Part shown: in pieces, positions 1 to 9,600 of the stretch
Numbering within the stretch: the first letter of the stretch is position 1
How the letters are laid out: each line of letters starts with the position of its first letter
Assembly: GCF_900176515.1 (NCBI RefSeq)
Contig: NZ_FWXV01000001.1
Span: 558,001 to 622,000 of the forward strand
From: Kibdelosporangium aridum
GTDB taxonomy: Bacteria; Actinomycetota; Actinomycetes; Mycobacteriales; Pseudonocardiaceae
Direction: 5' to 3'
DNA: 64,000 nucleotides
Notes under the pieces: model-generated
Told to the model about the DNA's origin: nothing
The model's database searches: none
What the model saw: the letters and a program-made list of their open reading frames with translations, nothing else
Program-made: the position numbers and the translations under genes

Positions 1-131
1 TCCCGCCGGAGCCCGAGCCGCAGGATGCCGATCTGGTGCTGCTTCGGGTCGACGCGCCCGCGATCCAGGTCCGCGGCGAACCGCTGATCGACGTGCTCAC
101 GCCGCTCTACCAGCAGTTTCGCCGGACCTGA
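1..131 (+). CDS. C-terminal end of an unidentified protein (5' truncated)
   Basis: The window opens inside a reading frame that runs from position 3 to a TGA at 129-131. About 42 residues are visible. They begin with a Pro/Glu-rich stretch and end in a short hydrophobic segment followed by QQFRRT. Codon third positions are GC-rich as in the neighbouring genes, so this is probably a real gene end. No family can be named from so little sequence. Confidence 0.5.
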   Translation, partial: PPEPEPQDADLVLLRVDAPAIQVRGEPLIDVLTPLYQQFRRT

Positions 132-223
132 GAATTTGGTGTGGGTCTACGACCATCACTGTCCGTAGCACTTGGTCACGCCTAGTCTGTATCCCACCAC
201 AGGTAATCCGGGGAGGGATTCAG

Positions 224-3200
224 GTGGGATTTCAGCTGCTGGGTCCGGTCGAACTATGGGTCGGGGACCACCGGGTGGACGTGGGATCGGCCAAGCAGCG
301 GTCGGTTCTGGCAGTGCTGTTGCTGGCTGCGGGCAGACCGTGCTCGGTGGAGTCACTGATCGACCGCGTCTGGGGCGAGGAGCCGCCTGCCCAGGTACGC
401 GGCGCCTTGTACAGCTACATCAGCAGGCTACGCAGGGTCTTGCGCGATACGGGGTACGAGCTACGCCAGCACAACGGCGGTTATCTGCTCGACATCCCGG
501 TCGAGCTCGTGGACGTCCATCGATTCGACGCGGCGGTGCGCGAAGCCAGGTCCATCCAGGACCTGCCAGTGCGAGTCAACCAGTTGCGCGAAGCGCTGGA
601 CTGCTGGCGTGGCACGCCTTTGCAGGGCATTTCCGGCCGGTGGGCCGATGAGGTACGCGAAAGCCTGAGCCGCAAACGGGTCAGCGTGTGCACCGACTGG
701 GCCACCCGGATGATCGACCTGGGTCGCTACGACGAGGTCTCCGATCTGCTGGAACGGGAACTGGCGGAGTATCCGCACGCTGAAGCGGTCGCCTGCCGCT
801 TGATGACCGCGTTGCAGCGTCAAGGCAGACAAGCCGAGGCGCTGGCGTGTTATGCCGCGCTGCGTGAGCGGTTGATCGACGACCTTGGCACTGAACCGGG
901 CCCGGAACTGCAGCAGTTGCACCTGAGGCTGCTGCGCGGAGAGGACCCTCCGGTTGTCCGGCCAAGACCGACTGAACCGCCATACCTTGGCTTGGCGACG
1001 TTCCAACCGGATGACACCGCGCGGTTCTTCGGGCGGGCCGAACTCGTTGCCGAACTGCGGTCGCGTTTGACTGAGCACCGGTTTTTCGCTGTGTTCGGTC
1101 CGTCGGGGAGCGGCAAGTCGTCCCTGCTGCGGGCCGGACTGATGGCCGCCATGCGCGCGGAGGGCTGGGAATGCGTGCTGCTGAGCCCCGGGCGGCCCTT
1201 CGAGGTGCCTGACGGGCGGGTGCTGCTGATCGTCGACCAGTTCGAAGAGATCTTCACGCTGTGCGGTGAGGAACAGCGCAATGAGTTCGTCGACGACTTG
1301 CTGTCCCTTGTGGATGCGAAGGTCGTCATCGGTGTGCGGGCTGACTTCTACGCGGCCTGCGCCGGTTTGCCTGCGCTCGTGGCGGCGATGCGCGACCAGC
1401 AAGTGCTTGTCGGGCCGATGGCTGAGAGCGACTTACGTGCGGTGGTGACAGAGCCCGCTGAACGTGCTGATCTGACCGTAGAACCGGCTCTTGTGGACAT
1501 GGTTGTCGCCGAAGTTCTTGGCGAACCAGCCGCGCTGCCACTCGTTTCCCATGCGCTGCTTGAAACCTGGCGCCTTCGGGACAGTGACCGGCTGACCGTC
1601 TCGGCTTATCAGCAGACCGGAGGCGTGCGCGGGGCCATCGCACAGACTGCGGACCGCCTGTACGCCTCGCTGGACACTGATGAACGTCGGATCACGCGCG
1701 ACATCCTGCTTCGGCTCACCGCACCCGGCGACGGCCCGGAGGACACCAGGCGACGAGTACATCGCGCGGAACTGGGCCAGAGCGGTGCTGTGCTGGGCAA
1801 GTTGGCCGAGGCCCGACTGGTCACACTCGACGAGGACACCGTGACCATCGTGCACGAGAGCTTGGTCAGAGGCTGGCCGACGTTGCGGCAGTGGATCAAC
1901 GAGGACCGCGACCGGCTGCGCGAGCATCGGCGGTTGACCGAAGCCGCAACCGATTGGGACCACCATGCCCGTGACGACAGCTTGTTGTATCGCGGCGCCC
2001 GCCTGGCGTCCTGGGAGGAACGCGGCACGGACCACCTGAACGACCTAGAGCGTGTGTTTCTCGCCGAAGCCGTCCGCCTGCGCGACCGCGAACGCAGGGC
2101 TCGCCGTCGTCGGGTCCACTTCGCGCTGACCGGTCTTAGCGTGGCGTTGGCCGTCATGATGGTGCTCGCCCTGATTGCGTTGGCGCAGAACGAAGTCGCT
2201 CAACGGCAACGTGATCGCGCGCTGTCCGGGCAATTGGCCGCACGGGCGCGCAGCGAGTTGCCGCGAGACCCGGAACTCGCGTTGTTGCTCGCCAAACGGG
2301 CCGTGGAGATCGACTCGACGGAGTCGGCGCAGGCCGCGCTCGCTCAAGCGCTGGTCGAATCCCGGGTGCGAATCCGATTCACCGGCCACGCCGGCGCGGT
2401 GACTGGCGTGGACATCAGCCCAGACAACCAATCGGTGGCCACATCGGGCGTCGACCGCACAGTACGGATCTGGCCGGTCAGGGGCGGCACGCCGCCGCTG
2501 GTGCTCGCAAGTACCGACACCGCACTGTCCGACCTCGCGTACAACCGGCACGGTGATGAAGTAGCCGCTGCGGGCGGCGGCGCGGTCTTCGTCTGGAAGC
2601 CGTCCGCTGGTCTGCAGTACCACCGGTACTCTGCTGGCCCAGTCGCCTTGTCGGCTGTGGCGTGGAGCCCTGATGGACGCGAGATCGCTGCTGCGGGCGC
2701 GGATGGGCAGATTCGCGTCTGGGAGATCGGCGGCAGCAGCGGTGTGCCGCAGGTTCTGGCAGGCCAGCACGACAGCGCCACCGCAGTGGCATGGAGCGCC
2801 GACGGTCGGTGGCTGGCCAGTGCGGGCAAAGACGGAAGGCTGCTCATCAGGGATCTGCGCACCGGCGCGATCAACACGAAGGACAGCGGCGTCGCCATCA
2901 CGGACATCGACTTCACCCGGGACGGCAAGCACATCGTCGCGGGCGGCGAGGACGCCAGGACCCGGATCTGGCCGGTGGCGGGTGACGGCAAGGCCGACGA
3001 GTTGTGGGATCACCGGGATGTCGTGCACACCGTTGCCTACAGCCACAGCGGAAAGTTCGTGATCACAGGCGGACGCGACCGAACCGCGCATATCGTTCCG
3101 GCGGATGGGCGCGGAGACCGTGTCGTTCTCAGAGGCACGGGCGGACCGATCCGTGGCGTGGCGTTCAGTCCTGACGACCGCTTGGTCGCAACAGTGAGCG

Positions 3201-4192
3201 ACGACGGGACCGTACGTCTGTGGGACCCCAGTGTGAAGCCCGGTATCGATGTCCAAGGGCGCCACAATGGACAGACGGCCGACGTGACGATGCCCACCGG
3301 CAGCGAAAACGCTGTCAGCGTTGGCGAGGACGGAACGGTGCGGTTCGGTCCAAAGGTGACGCAGGGCGGCAACGGGCCGTTGCGGGCGGTTGCGTCGGCC
3401 CCGAACGGCGAGCACATCCTGGCCGTGGGCGACGGGCCGGGCGTCCTGGTGTGGCATCCCGGCACGGACGTGGTGCGACGCATCGACACCGGGCATACCG
3501 GCCCGATGACGAGCGTGGCCGCCGACCATCTCGGCCTGGAAGTCGCCAGCGGCGGCAATGACGGCCGAATAGAGATCTCCTCGTTCGGAAAGGGGACCAC
3601 TCGGGCGGTGCTGGCCCCCAGCTCCAGTCCGGTGAACGACATCGAATACAGCGGGGACGGCCGTTGGATGGCAACCGCCCACGCGGACGGCATGCTGCGG
3701 CTCTGGTCGCTGCCGAACTTGTCGGTACACCACGAATGGCGTGGCCCGGACGGCATGGAAAGCCTGGCGTTCAGCCCGGACAGTCAATTCGTAGCCGGTG
3801 TCGGAAACGACGGTGCGATCCGCGTTTGGCGAACGTCCGGCGACGGCGATCCCGTTCTGTTGAACGGCCACTACGGCCGGGTCAACGGCGTGTCTTTCAG
3901 TGCGGACGGGCAGTACATCGTCACTGCGGGAAACGACCAGAAAGTCCGCGTGTGGAAGTGGGCTGTGCGGACTGATCCGATCGTCTTCGAACGACACGTG
4001 CCCGCCACGACGACAAGTGTGGATTTCGGCCGTGGCAACCGCCTCGCTGTCGGTCGCGGGGACGGCGCGGTCGACGTGTGGACGTGCGAGGTCTGCGTTC
4101 CGGTCGAGCAATTGCTGGCGATGGCAGGGCAGCGTCTGACGCGCGACTTCACAACCGAGGAACGAGGCATCTACCTCGAAGATTCGCCCTGA
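224..4192 (+). CDS. SARP/BTAD-type regulator fused to NTPase, transmembrane helix and WD40 repeats
   Basis: This is a 1322-residue multidomain protein. The N-terminus has an OmpR-type winged helix (about 1-95) and a BTAD domain (about 95-245), the layout of SARP-family activators. A P-loop NTPase of the STAND type follows, with Walker A GPSGSGKSS near residue 291 and a Walker B-like LLIVDQFEE. A single hydrophobic helix lies at about 632-656, followed by roughly a dozen WD40-like repeats from about 718 to the end. The start is GTG with GGGAGG about 8 bases upstream. Such proteins are thought to be signal-responsive regulators; with this topology the regulator and NTPase would be cytosolic and the propeller on the other side of the membrane. 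The ligand is unknown. A hairpin with a T-run follows the stop. Confidence 0.9.
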   Translation: MGFQLLGPVELWVGDHRVDVGSAKQRSVLAVLLLAAGRPCSVESLIDRVWGEEPPAQVRGALYSYISRLRRVLRDTGYELRQHNGGYLLDIPVELVDVHRFDAAVREARSIQDLPVRVNQLREALDCWRGTPLQGISGRWADEVRESLSRKRVSVCTDWATRMIDLGRYDEVSDLLERELAEYPHAEAVACRLMTALQRQGRQAEALACYAALRERLIDDLGTEPGPELQQLHLRLLRGEDPPVVRPRPTEPPYLGLATFQPDDTARFFGRAELVAELRSRLTEHRFFAVFGPSGSGKSSLLRAGLMAAMRAEGWECVLLSPGRPFEVPDGRVLLIVDQFEEIFTLCGEEQRNEFVDDLLSLVDAKVVIGVRADFYAACAGLPALVAAMRDQQVLVGPMAESDLRAVVTEPAERADLTVEPALVDMVVAEVLGEPAALPLVSHALLETWRLRDSDRLTVSAYQQTGGVRGAIAQTADRLYASLDTDERRITRDILLRLTAPGDGPEDTRRRVHRAELGQSGAVLGKLAEARLVTLDEDTVTIVHESLVRGWPTLRQWINEDRDRLREHRRLTEAATDWDHHARDDSLLYRGARLASWEERGTDHLNDLERVFLAEAVRLRDRERRARRRRVHFALTGLSVALAVMMVLALIALAQNEVAQRQRDRALSGQLAARARSELPRDPELALLLAKRAVEIDSTESAQAALAQALVESRVRIRFTGHAGAVTGVDISPDNQSVATSGVDRTVRIWPVRGGTPPLVLASTDTALSDLAYNRHGDEVAAAGGGAVFVWKPSAGLQYHRYSAGPVALSAVAWSPDGREIAAAGADGQIRVWEIGGSSGVPQVLAGQHDSATAVAWSADGRWLASAGKDGRLLIRDLRTGAINTKDSGVAITDIDFTRDGKHIVAGGEDARTRIWPVAGDGKADELWDHRDVVHTVAYSHSGKFVITGGRDRTAHIVPADGRGDRVVLRGTGGPIRGVAFSPDDRLVATVSDDGTVRLWDPSVKPGIDVQGRHNGQTADVTMPTGSENAVSVGEDGTVRFGPKVTQGGNGPLRAVASAPNGEHILAVGDGPGVLVWHPGTDVVRRIDTGHTGPMTSVAADHLGLEVASGGNDGRIEISSFGKGTTRAVLAPSSSPVNDIEYSGDGRWMATAHADGMLRLWSLPNLSVHHEWRGPDGMESLAFSPDSQFVAGVGNDGAIRVWRTSGDGDPVLLNGHYGRVNGVSFSADGQYIVTAGNDQKVRVWKWAVRTDPIVFERHVPATTTSVDFGRGNRLAVGRGDGAVDVWTCEVCVPVEQLLAMAGQRLTRDFTTEERGIYLEDSP

Positions 4193-4211
4193 CGACTGGC
4201 ACCTTGCACCG

Positions 4212-4246
4212 ACCTTGAGCCCGGTCGCGGCCGTGGTCAAGGTTTT
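4212..4246 (+). terminator. Rho-independent terminator after the SARP-WD40 gene
   Basis: ACCTTGA (4212-4218) can pair with TCAAGGT (4237-4243), with additional CGG/CCG pairing inside the loop, and a TTTT run (4243-4246) follows. It begins 20 bases after the stop codon. Confidence 0.6.
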
Positions 4247-4274
4247 CGCAAACTCGGAAGCGCACATTCGGAGA

Positions 4275-4691
4275 ATGCGAAAACTGCGATACGCGATTCC
4301 CTCAGTTCTTGCTGCGACGACACTGTTGGTCGGTGTCGTCGGATCGGCGAGCGAGGAGTCTTCGGGACAGGTACTGACGGATTTCTCCTCAACCGGAGGG
4401 GTCAAGCACGGTGTCAGCAATTTTGTTCGAGTGACAAGCACTCTCCGGACGGCGCCAAAGTTCGGTGCAAGCAGGTGTAATTCTTCGGCTATCGAAGGTA
4501 GTCGTTACAACGCCAATTGTTGGCTCGTAGGCGACTTCAACGAGTATCACGACCGTCGTGGAACGTTTACCAACAAGTGGTTGCGAATTCAGGGTAACTC
4601 CGGCCGCTGGGGCGATATTCCGGTGGGAAATCTGGCTGGGACTGGCCCGTCGAATGACGGCGCCACCGGCTTTGGTCCCTGCCGGGATTGA
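4275..4691 (+). CDS. Small exported protein of unknown function
   Basis: This is a 138-residue protein starting at the ATG at 4275. It begins MRKLRYAIPS and continues with a hydrophobic segment ending VGSAS, a typical Sec signal peptide. The mature part is short and has three cysteines (SRCNS, ANCWL, GPCRD). It carries patches such as FTNKWLRIQG that look like a small beta-rich SH3-like fold, but no family is recognised. An in-frame extension to an upstream TTG is possible but would put charged residues before the signal peptide. It lies 86 bases before another exported protein in the same direction, so the two may be co-expressed. The terminator hairpin just upstream means it probably has its own promoter. 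Confidence 0.65.
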   Translation: MRKLRYAIPSVLAATTLLVGVVGSASEESSGQVLTDFSSTGGVKHGVSNFVRVTSTLRTAPKFGASRCNSSAIEGSRYNANCWLVGDFNEYHDRRGTFTNKWLRIQGNSGRWGDIPVGNLAGTGPSNDGATGFGPCRD

Positions 4692-4777
4692 GATCGACTT
4701 CTCCAGTGCCTTGGGCCCGCTCGTCATCGACTGGCGGGCTCCCCATCTGTTATGTCGAGTTCAATAGGGTGACGATT

Positions 4778-5926
4778 GTGAGCACGCTGACTACGCGTGT
4801 CGGTGTGATGGCTGCTGTCATGTCCTTCGTTGGCGTAGTTGTGACAAGCGGGCAAGTCCACGCTTCTGTGGCGATGCTGGCCTTCCAGACGCCTTTCCCT
4901 TGTGACCAACAGATTCGGATGGAGTCGTTCGGGCATGCGCCCGCGCTGGACATCTTCCGGGTCCCGAACAGCGAGACCGAGGGCAACCCGCTGATCGCTC
5001 CAGCGGCCGGGGTGGTCAACAAGTCCTACAGCGATCCGATCGACCGCAACGGTGACAACCAAGCCGAGTGGGGTCATCCGAACAACGAAAGGGTCCCACC
5101 GGTTTTCAACGGTGTGGCGTATGGCCAAGCGAACGGGCAAACGTGGTACGTGACCAGCCGGAACTGTGGCGGTCCGCGGTTCGTGCGTGACGTCACGGGC
5201 AATGGCTGGGACGACATCGTCGGTCGTGCGCAGGCGACTGGCGAACTGCTCATCTACGACGGCTTCGCGCCAGGCAAGTTGGCATCGCCGGAGCCGCGGG
5301 GAACTGGCTGGGGTGCGATGACGTCGTTGCTGACCGGTGACTTCACTGGTGACAGCCACGGGGACCTCATCGGCAAACGCAGCGACGGCAACCTGTTCCT
5401 GTACGCCGGGTACGCCGACGGCAGGTTCTCGGCTCCCGAACAGGTCGGCACCGGTTGGCAGGCAATGAACACCGTGGTGACCGCCGATTTCAACGCCGAC
5501 GGTCGGTCGGACCTGATGGCCCGCCGTGACGACGGTTTCCTCTTCCTCTACACGGGCTACGGGAGAGCGAACTTCAGTGCGCCCCAGCAGGCCGGAACCG
5601 GCTGGGGCGGTATGACAGCGATCGTTGGCGGCGACTTCAACGGCGACGGCAAAGGCGATCTCGTCGGCCGAGCCGCCACCGGCGACCTGAATATCTACGC
5701 CGGTCGTGGAAACGGGCAGTTCGACGCGCCACGGCGGATCGGCAACGGCTGGAACGGCATCACGGCGTTGATCCCCGGCGATTTCACGCATGACGGCCGG
5801 ACTGACATCGCCGGCCGGGCAGTCAACGGCGACCTGCTGCTCTACGTGGCCGGTGCCGACGGCGTGCTCAGCGGCGGTAGCCGGATCGGTACCGGCTGGA
5901 ACGGTCTGGACCTGTTTCAGTCCTGA
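4778..5926 (+). CDS. Exported FG-GAP/VCBS repeat protein
   Basis: This is a 382-residue protein. The GTG at 4778 is chosen because AGGGTGA precedes it by about 7 bases; a GTG at 4769 is the alternative. The N-terminal 30 residues form a signal peptide (TTRVGVMAAVMSFVGVVV). The C-terminal two thirds consist of about five repeats of roughly 47 residues, each with GTGW followed about ten residues later by GDFxxDxxxDLxGR. The Asp-rich loops (for example DFNGDGKGD) match FG-GAP/VCBS calcium-binding blades of a beta-propeller. Proteins of this type are secreted lectin- or integrin-like binders, sometimes fused to enzymes, but no catalytic domain is seen here. The 110 residues before the repeats match nothing recognised. 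Confidence 0.8.
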   Translation: MSTLTTRVGVMAAVMSFVGVVVTSGQVHASVAMLAFQTPFPCDQQIRMESFGHAPALDIFRVPNSETEGNPLIAPAAGVVNKSYSDPIDRNGDNQAEWGHPNNERVPPVFNGVAYGQANGQTWYVTSRNCGGPRFVRDVTGNGWDDIVGRAQATGELLIYDGFAPGKLASPEPRGTGWGAMTSLLTGDFTGDSHGDLIGKRSDGNLFLYAGYADGRFSAPEQVGTGWQAMNTVVTADFNADGRSDLMARRDDGFLFLYTGYGRANFSAPQQAGTGWGGMTAIVGGDFNGDGKGDLVGRAATGDLNIYAGRGNGQFDAPRRIGNGWNGITALIPGDFTHDGRTDIAGRAVNGDLLLYVAGADGVLSGGSRIGTGWNGLDLFQS

Positions 5927-5933
5927 CCCGGTT

Positions 5934-5972
5934 CGCAGGCCCGGGTATCGGGGGTAGGCCCGGCAGCCTGCG
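5934..5972 (+). terminator. Strong GC hairpin after the FG-GAP gene
   Basis: CGCAGGC (5934-5940) pairs with GCCTGCG (5966-5972), and CCGGG (5941-5945) with CCCGG (5959-5963) inside it. It starts 7 bases after the stop codon. There is no T-run, as is common for actinobacterial hairpins. Its right arm touches the likely ribosome-binding site of the next gene. Confidence 0.5.
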
Positions 5973-5983
5973 AGGATGGTGCG

Positions 5984-6595
5984 GTGTCGAAAGCTGATAC
6001 CGCACCATCCCTGCCGGGGTACCGGCTTGCCAAGATCGTCACCGAAGTGCTCTCGCCCGCGACGATCGTGGTTCTGCTGCCGTTCGCGGTCGCGTGGAAC
6101 GCCACCGGCCACAAGGTTCTCGCGACGATCCTGTGGTCGCTGGTGGTGGCCATCTTCTACAGCGTGCTGCCGATGGCGTTCATCATCCGGGGTGCGCGGC
6201 GCGGGAAATGGGATGGTCACTGGGTGCGTGAGCGTGAGCGACGCTTCCTGCCCTTGATGATGTGCCTGGTGTCGGCACTGGTCGGGCTGGTGATCCTGCT
6301 CGTGGGAGACGCGCCGAGGGACGTGCTGGCGCTGGCGTGGTCCATGGTGACCGTCCTGGTCGTGTGCGTGATCATCACCAAGTGGTGGAAGGTCTCGCTG
6401 CACGCGACCGTCGCGGGCGGCGCTGTCGCCACCGTCATCCTGATCTACGGCTGGATCATGGCCGTCCTCGTCCCGTTGGTCGCCTTGGTCGCGTGGGCGC
6501 GGGTCCAGGTGCGCGACCACACCGCCGCTCAGGTCGTCGTCGGTTCAATTCTCGGCCCTGTCGTCGGCGGCGTCGTATTCGTCCTTCTGCGGTGA
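5984..6595 (+). CDS. PAP2-like integral membrane phosphatase family protein
   Basis: This is a 203-residue protein with five to six predicted membrane helices. It starts at GTG, with GAGGATG about 6 bases upstream. A segment KVSLHATVAGG and a later RVQVRDHTAAQVVVGSILG resemble the SxxH and RxxxxxHxxxD/G parts of the PAP2 (type 2 phosphatidic acid phosphatase) active site. The last motif residue is not clearly Asp, so catalytic activity is uncertain. The usual role of such proteins is dephosphorylation of lipid or isoprenoid phosphates at the membrane. It is transcribed alone between two hairpins. Confidence 0.65.
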   Translation: MSKADTAPSLPGYRLAKIVTEVLSPATIVVLLPFAVAWNATGHKVLATILWSLVVAIFYSVLPMAFIIRGARRGKWDGHWVRERERRFLPLMMCLVSALVGLVILLVGDAPRDVLALAWSMVTVLVVCVIITKWWKVSLHATVAGGAVATVILIYGWIMAVLVPLVALVAWARVQVRDHTAAQVVVGSILGPVVGGVVFVLLR

Positions 6596-6599
6596 TCTA

Positions 6600-6618
6600 G
6601 CAGGTCGGGACCTGTTTT
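6600..6618 (+). terminator. Rho-independent terminator after PAP2-like gene
   Basis: CAGGT, loop CGGG, ACCTG, then TTTT (6615-6618), 5 bases after the stop codon. Confidence 0.65.
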
Positions 6619-6677
6619 CCGGGAGACACCGGACACATCGAGTTGTCTGCGAGAAGGTTGGACGTCAAACTATTCTC

Positions 6678-9600
6678 ATGACCCCTCAGGCGCCTTTGCA
6701 CCGGCCGGCGAACCCGGTCCGGTTCGTCACGGCGGCCAGCTTGTTCGACGGCCACGACGCCGCGATCAACATCATGCGGCGGATCCTGCAGTCCCAGGGC
6801 GCCGAGGTGATCCACCTCGGGCACAACCGCTCGGTCAAGGAAGTCGTCGCGGCCGCCATCCAGGAAGACGTCCAGGGCGTTGCGATCAGCGCCTACCAGG
6901 GCGGGCACGTCGAATACTTCTCGTACCTCGTGGAGCTGCTCAACGAGCGGGGCGCCGGGCACATCAAGGTCTACGGCGGCGGGGGCGGCGTGATCGTGCC
7001 CGCCGAGATCGAGCTGCTGCACTCGCGCGGTGTCGCGCACATCTTCTCGCCTGCCGACGGGCAGAAGATGGGGCTGGCCAAGATGATCAACACGATGGTC
7101 GAGGCCTGTGACTACCCGCTGGCCGACCGCGCGCCGCAGACGTGGGACGGGCTTTTCAGCGGCCAGCAGGACGTGCTGGCCAGGGCGATCACCCAGATCG
7201 AGGCCGGTGTCTTCGACAAGGACATCCTGACCACAAGCCGCCAGGTGCCGGTCCTCGGCATCACGGGCACCGGTGGATCGGGCAAGTCCTCGTTGACCGA
7301 CGAGATCGTCCGCCGCTTCCGCCAGGACCAGCAGGACAAGGTGCGCGTCGCCGTCCTCGCGATCGACCCGACGCGTCGCCGTGGCGGCGGCGCGCTGCTG
7401 GGCGACCGCATCCGGATGAACAGCGTCGATGGGGAGAGCGTCTTCTTCCGTTCGCTGGCCACGCGCCGTGCCGGTGCTGAGGTTCCAGATGGTCTGGCCG
7501 ACGCGATCACCGCGTGCAAGGCCGCCGGCTACGACCTGATCATCGTCGAGACGCCCGGTATCGGTCAGGGTGACGCGGCGATCGTGCCGTTCGTCGACCT
7601 CTCGCTGTACGTGATGACGCCGGAGTTCGGCGCCGCGTCGCAGCTGGAGAAGATCGACATGCTGGACTTCGCCGACGCCGTGGCGATCAACAAGTTCGAG
7701 CGCCGGGGCGCCGAGGATGCCCGGCGCGACGTCGGGCGCCAGATGGTGCGCAACCGTGAGGCGTTCGGCCAGTCATGGGAGGACATGCCGGTCTTCGGCA
7801 CCAGCGCCGCGACCTTCAACGACGACGGCGTGACCGCGCTCTACCAATATCTGCGTGACGCGTTGGTGGAGAAGGGGCTGACCGTCAGCGAGGGCACCCT
7901 GCCGGTCGTCGGCCACAAGACCTCCACGTCCGCGGCGACCGTGGTCCCGGCTTCGCGCGCCCGGTACCTGTCGGACATCGCCGACACGATCCGCGGCTAT
8001 CACGAGCGCACCGACCAGCAGGTCGCCGCGGTCCGCGAACTGAAGCACTTCGAGGCCACCAAGGAAGCGCTCGCCCGCGCCGATCTGTCCACAACGGACG
8101 TCGACGGCCTTGTCGCCGCCGCTGCCAAGAAGGCCGACCAGGAAGCCAAGGACCTGCTGGCGCAGTGGCCGAAGACCAAAGAGGACTACACCGGCGACGA
8201 GCTCGTGGTGAAGATCCGCGGCAAGGAGCTGCACACGCCGCTGGTCAGGGAGACGTTGTCGGGCAGCAAGATCCCGCGCGTGGCGCTGCCCGCGTTCGAC
8301 GACGAAGGCGAAGTGCTGCGGTTCCTGCGCAAGGAGAACCTGCCGGGCAGGTTCCCGTTCACCGCGGGCGTTTTCCCGTTCAAGCGGGAAGGCGAGGACC
8401 CGGCGCGGATGTTCGCCGGTGAAGGTGACGCCTTCCGCACCAACCGCCGCTTCAAGTACCTGTCCCAGGGTTCCGAGGCGACGCGCCTGTCGACCGCGTT
8501 CGACTCGGTCACGCTCTACGGCCGTGACCCGGACACCCCGCCGGACGTCTACGGCAAGATCGGTACCTCGGGCGTGTCCATCGCGTCGCTGGACGACATG
8601 AAGGCGCTGTACGACGGCTTCGTCCTGACCTCGCCCACCACATCGGTGTCGATGACGATCAACGGCCCCGCGCCGACGATCCTGGCGTACTTCCTGAACA
8701 CCGCGATCGACCAGCGGGTGGACGCGTTCCGCGCCGAGCACGGCCGTGAGCCGACCGAGCAGGAGCACGAGGAGCTGGCCGCGTGGGCGCTGGCCAACGT
8801 GCGCGGCACGGTCCAGGCCGACATCCTCAAGGAGGACCAGGGCCAGAACACGTGCATCTTCTCCACCGAGTTCTCGCTGCGGATGATGGCGGACGTCCAG
8901 GAGTGGTTCATCCAGAACAAGGTCCGCAACTTCTACTCGGTGTCGATCTCCGGCTACCACATCGCCGAGGCCGGGGCGAACCCGATCAGCCAGCTCGCGT
9001 TCACGCTCGCCAACGGCTTCACCTACGTGGAGTCCTACCTCGCGCGTGGCATGCACATCGACGACTTCGCGCCGAACCTGTCGTTCTTCTTCTCCAACGG
9101 GATGGACGCCGAGTACAGCGTGATCGGCCGGGTCGCCAGGCGGATCTGGGCCATCGCGATGCGCGAGCGCTACGGCGCCAACGAGCGTTCGCAGAAGTTC
9201 AAGTACCACGTACAGACCTCGGGCCGGTCGCTGCACGCGCAGGAGATGAGCTTCAACGACATCCGCACCACACTGCAGGCCCTGTGCGCGTTGTACGACA
9301 ACTGCAACTCGTTGCACACCAACGCCTATGACGAAGCGATCACCACCCCGACCGAGGCTTCGGTGCGCCGGGCGATGGCGATCCAGCTGATCGTCAACAA
9401 GGAATGGGGCCTGTCGAAGAACGAGAACCCGCTGCAGGGCTCGTTCATCATCGACGAGCTGACCGACCTGGTCGAAGAGGCCGTGCTGGCCGAGTTCGAC
9501 CGGCTGTCGGACCGCGGCGGCGTGCTCGGCGCGATGGAGACCGGCTACCAGCGCGGGCGCATCCAGGACGAGTCAATGCTCTACGAGACCCGCAAACACG

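Noticed and set aside
2045..4441. A 798-codon open frame antisense to the WD40 region
   Set aside because: It mirrors the GC-biased codon structure of the sense gene, has no family features and no ribosome-binding site. Similar long antisense frames opposite icmF (7773-9317), the sheath (50406-52412) and gpJ (58892-60883) were dropped for the same reason.
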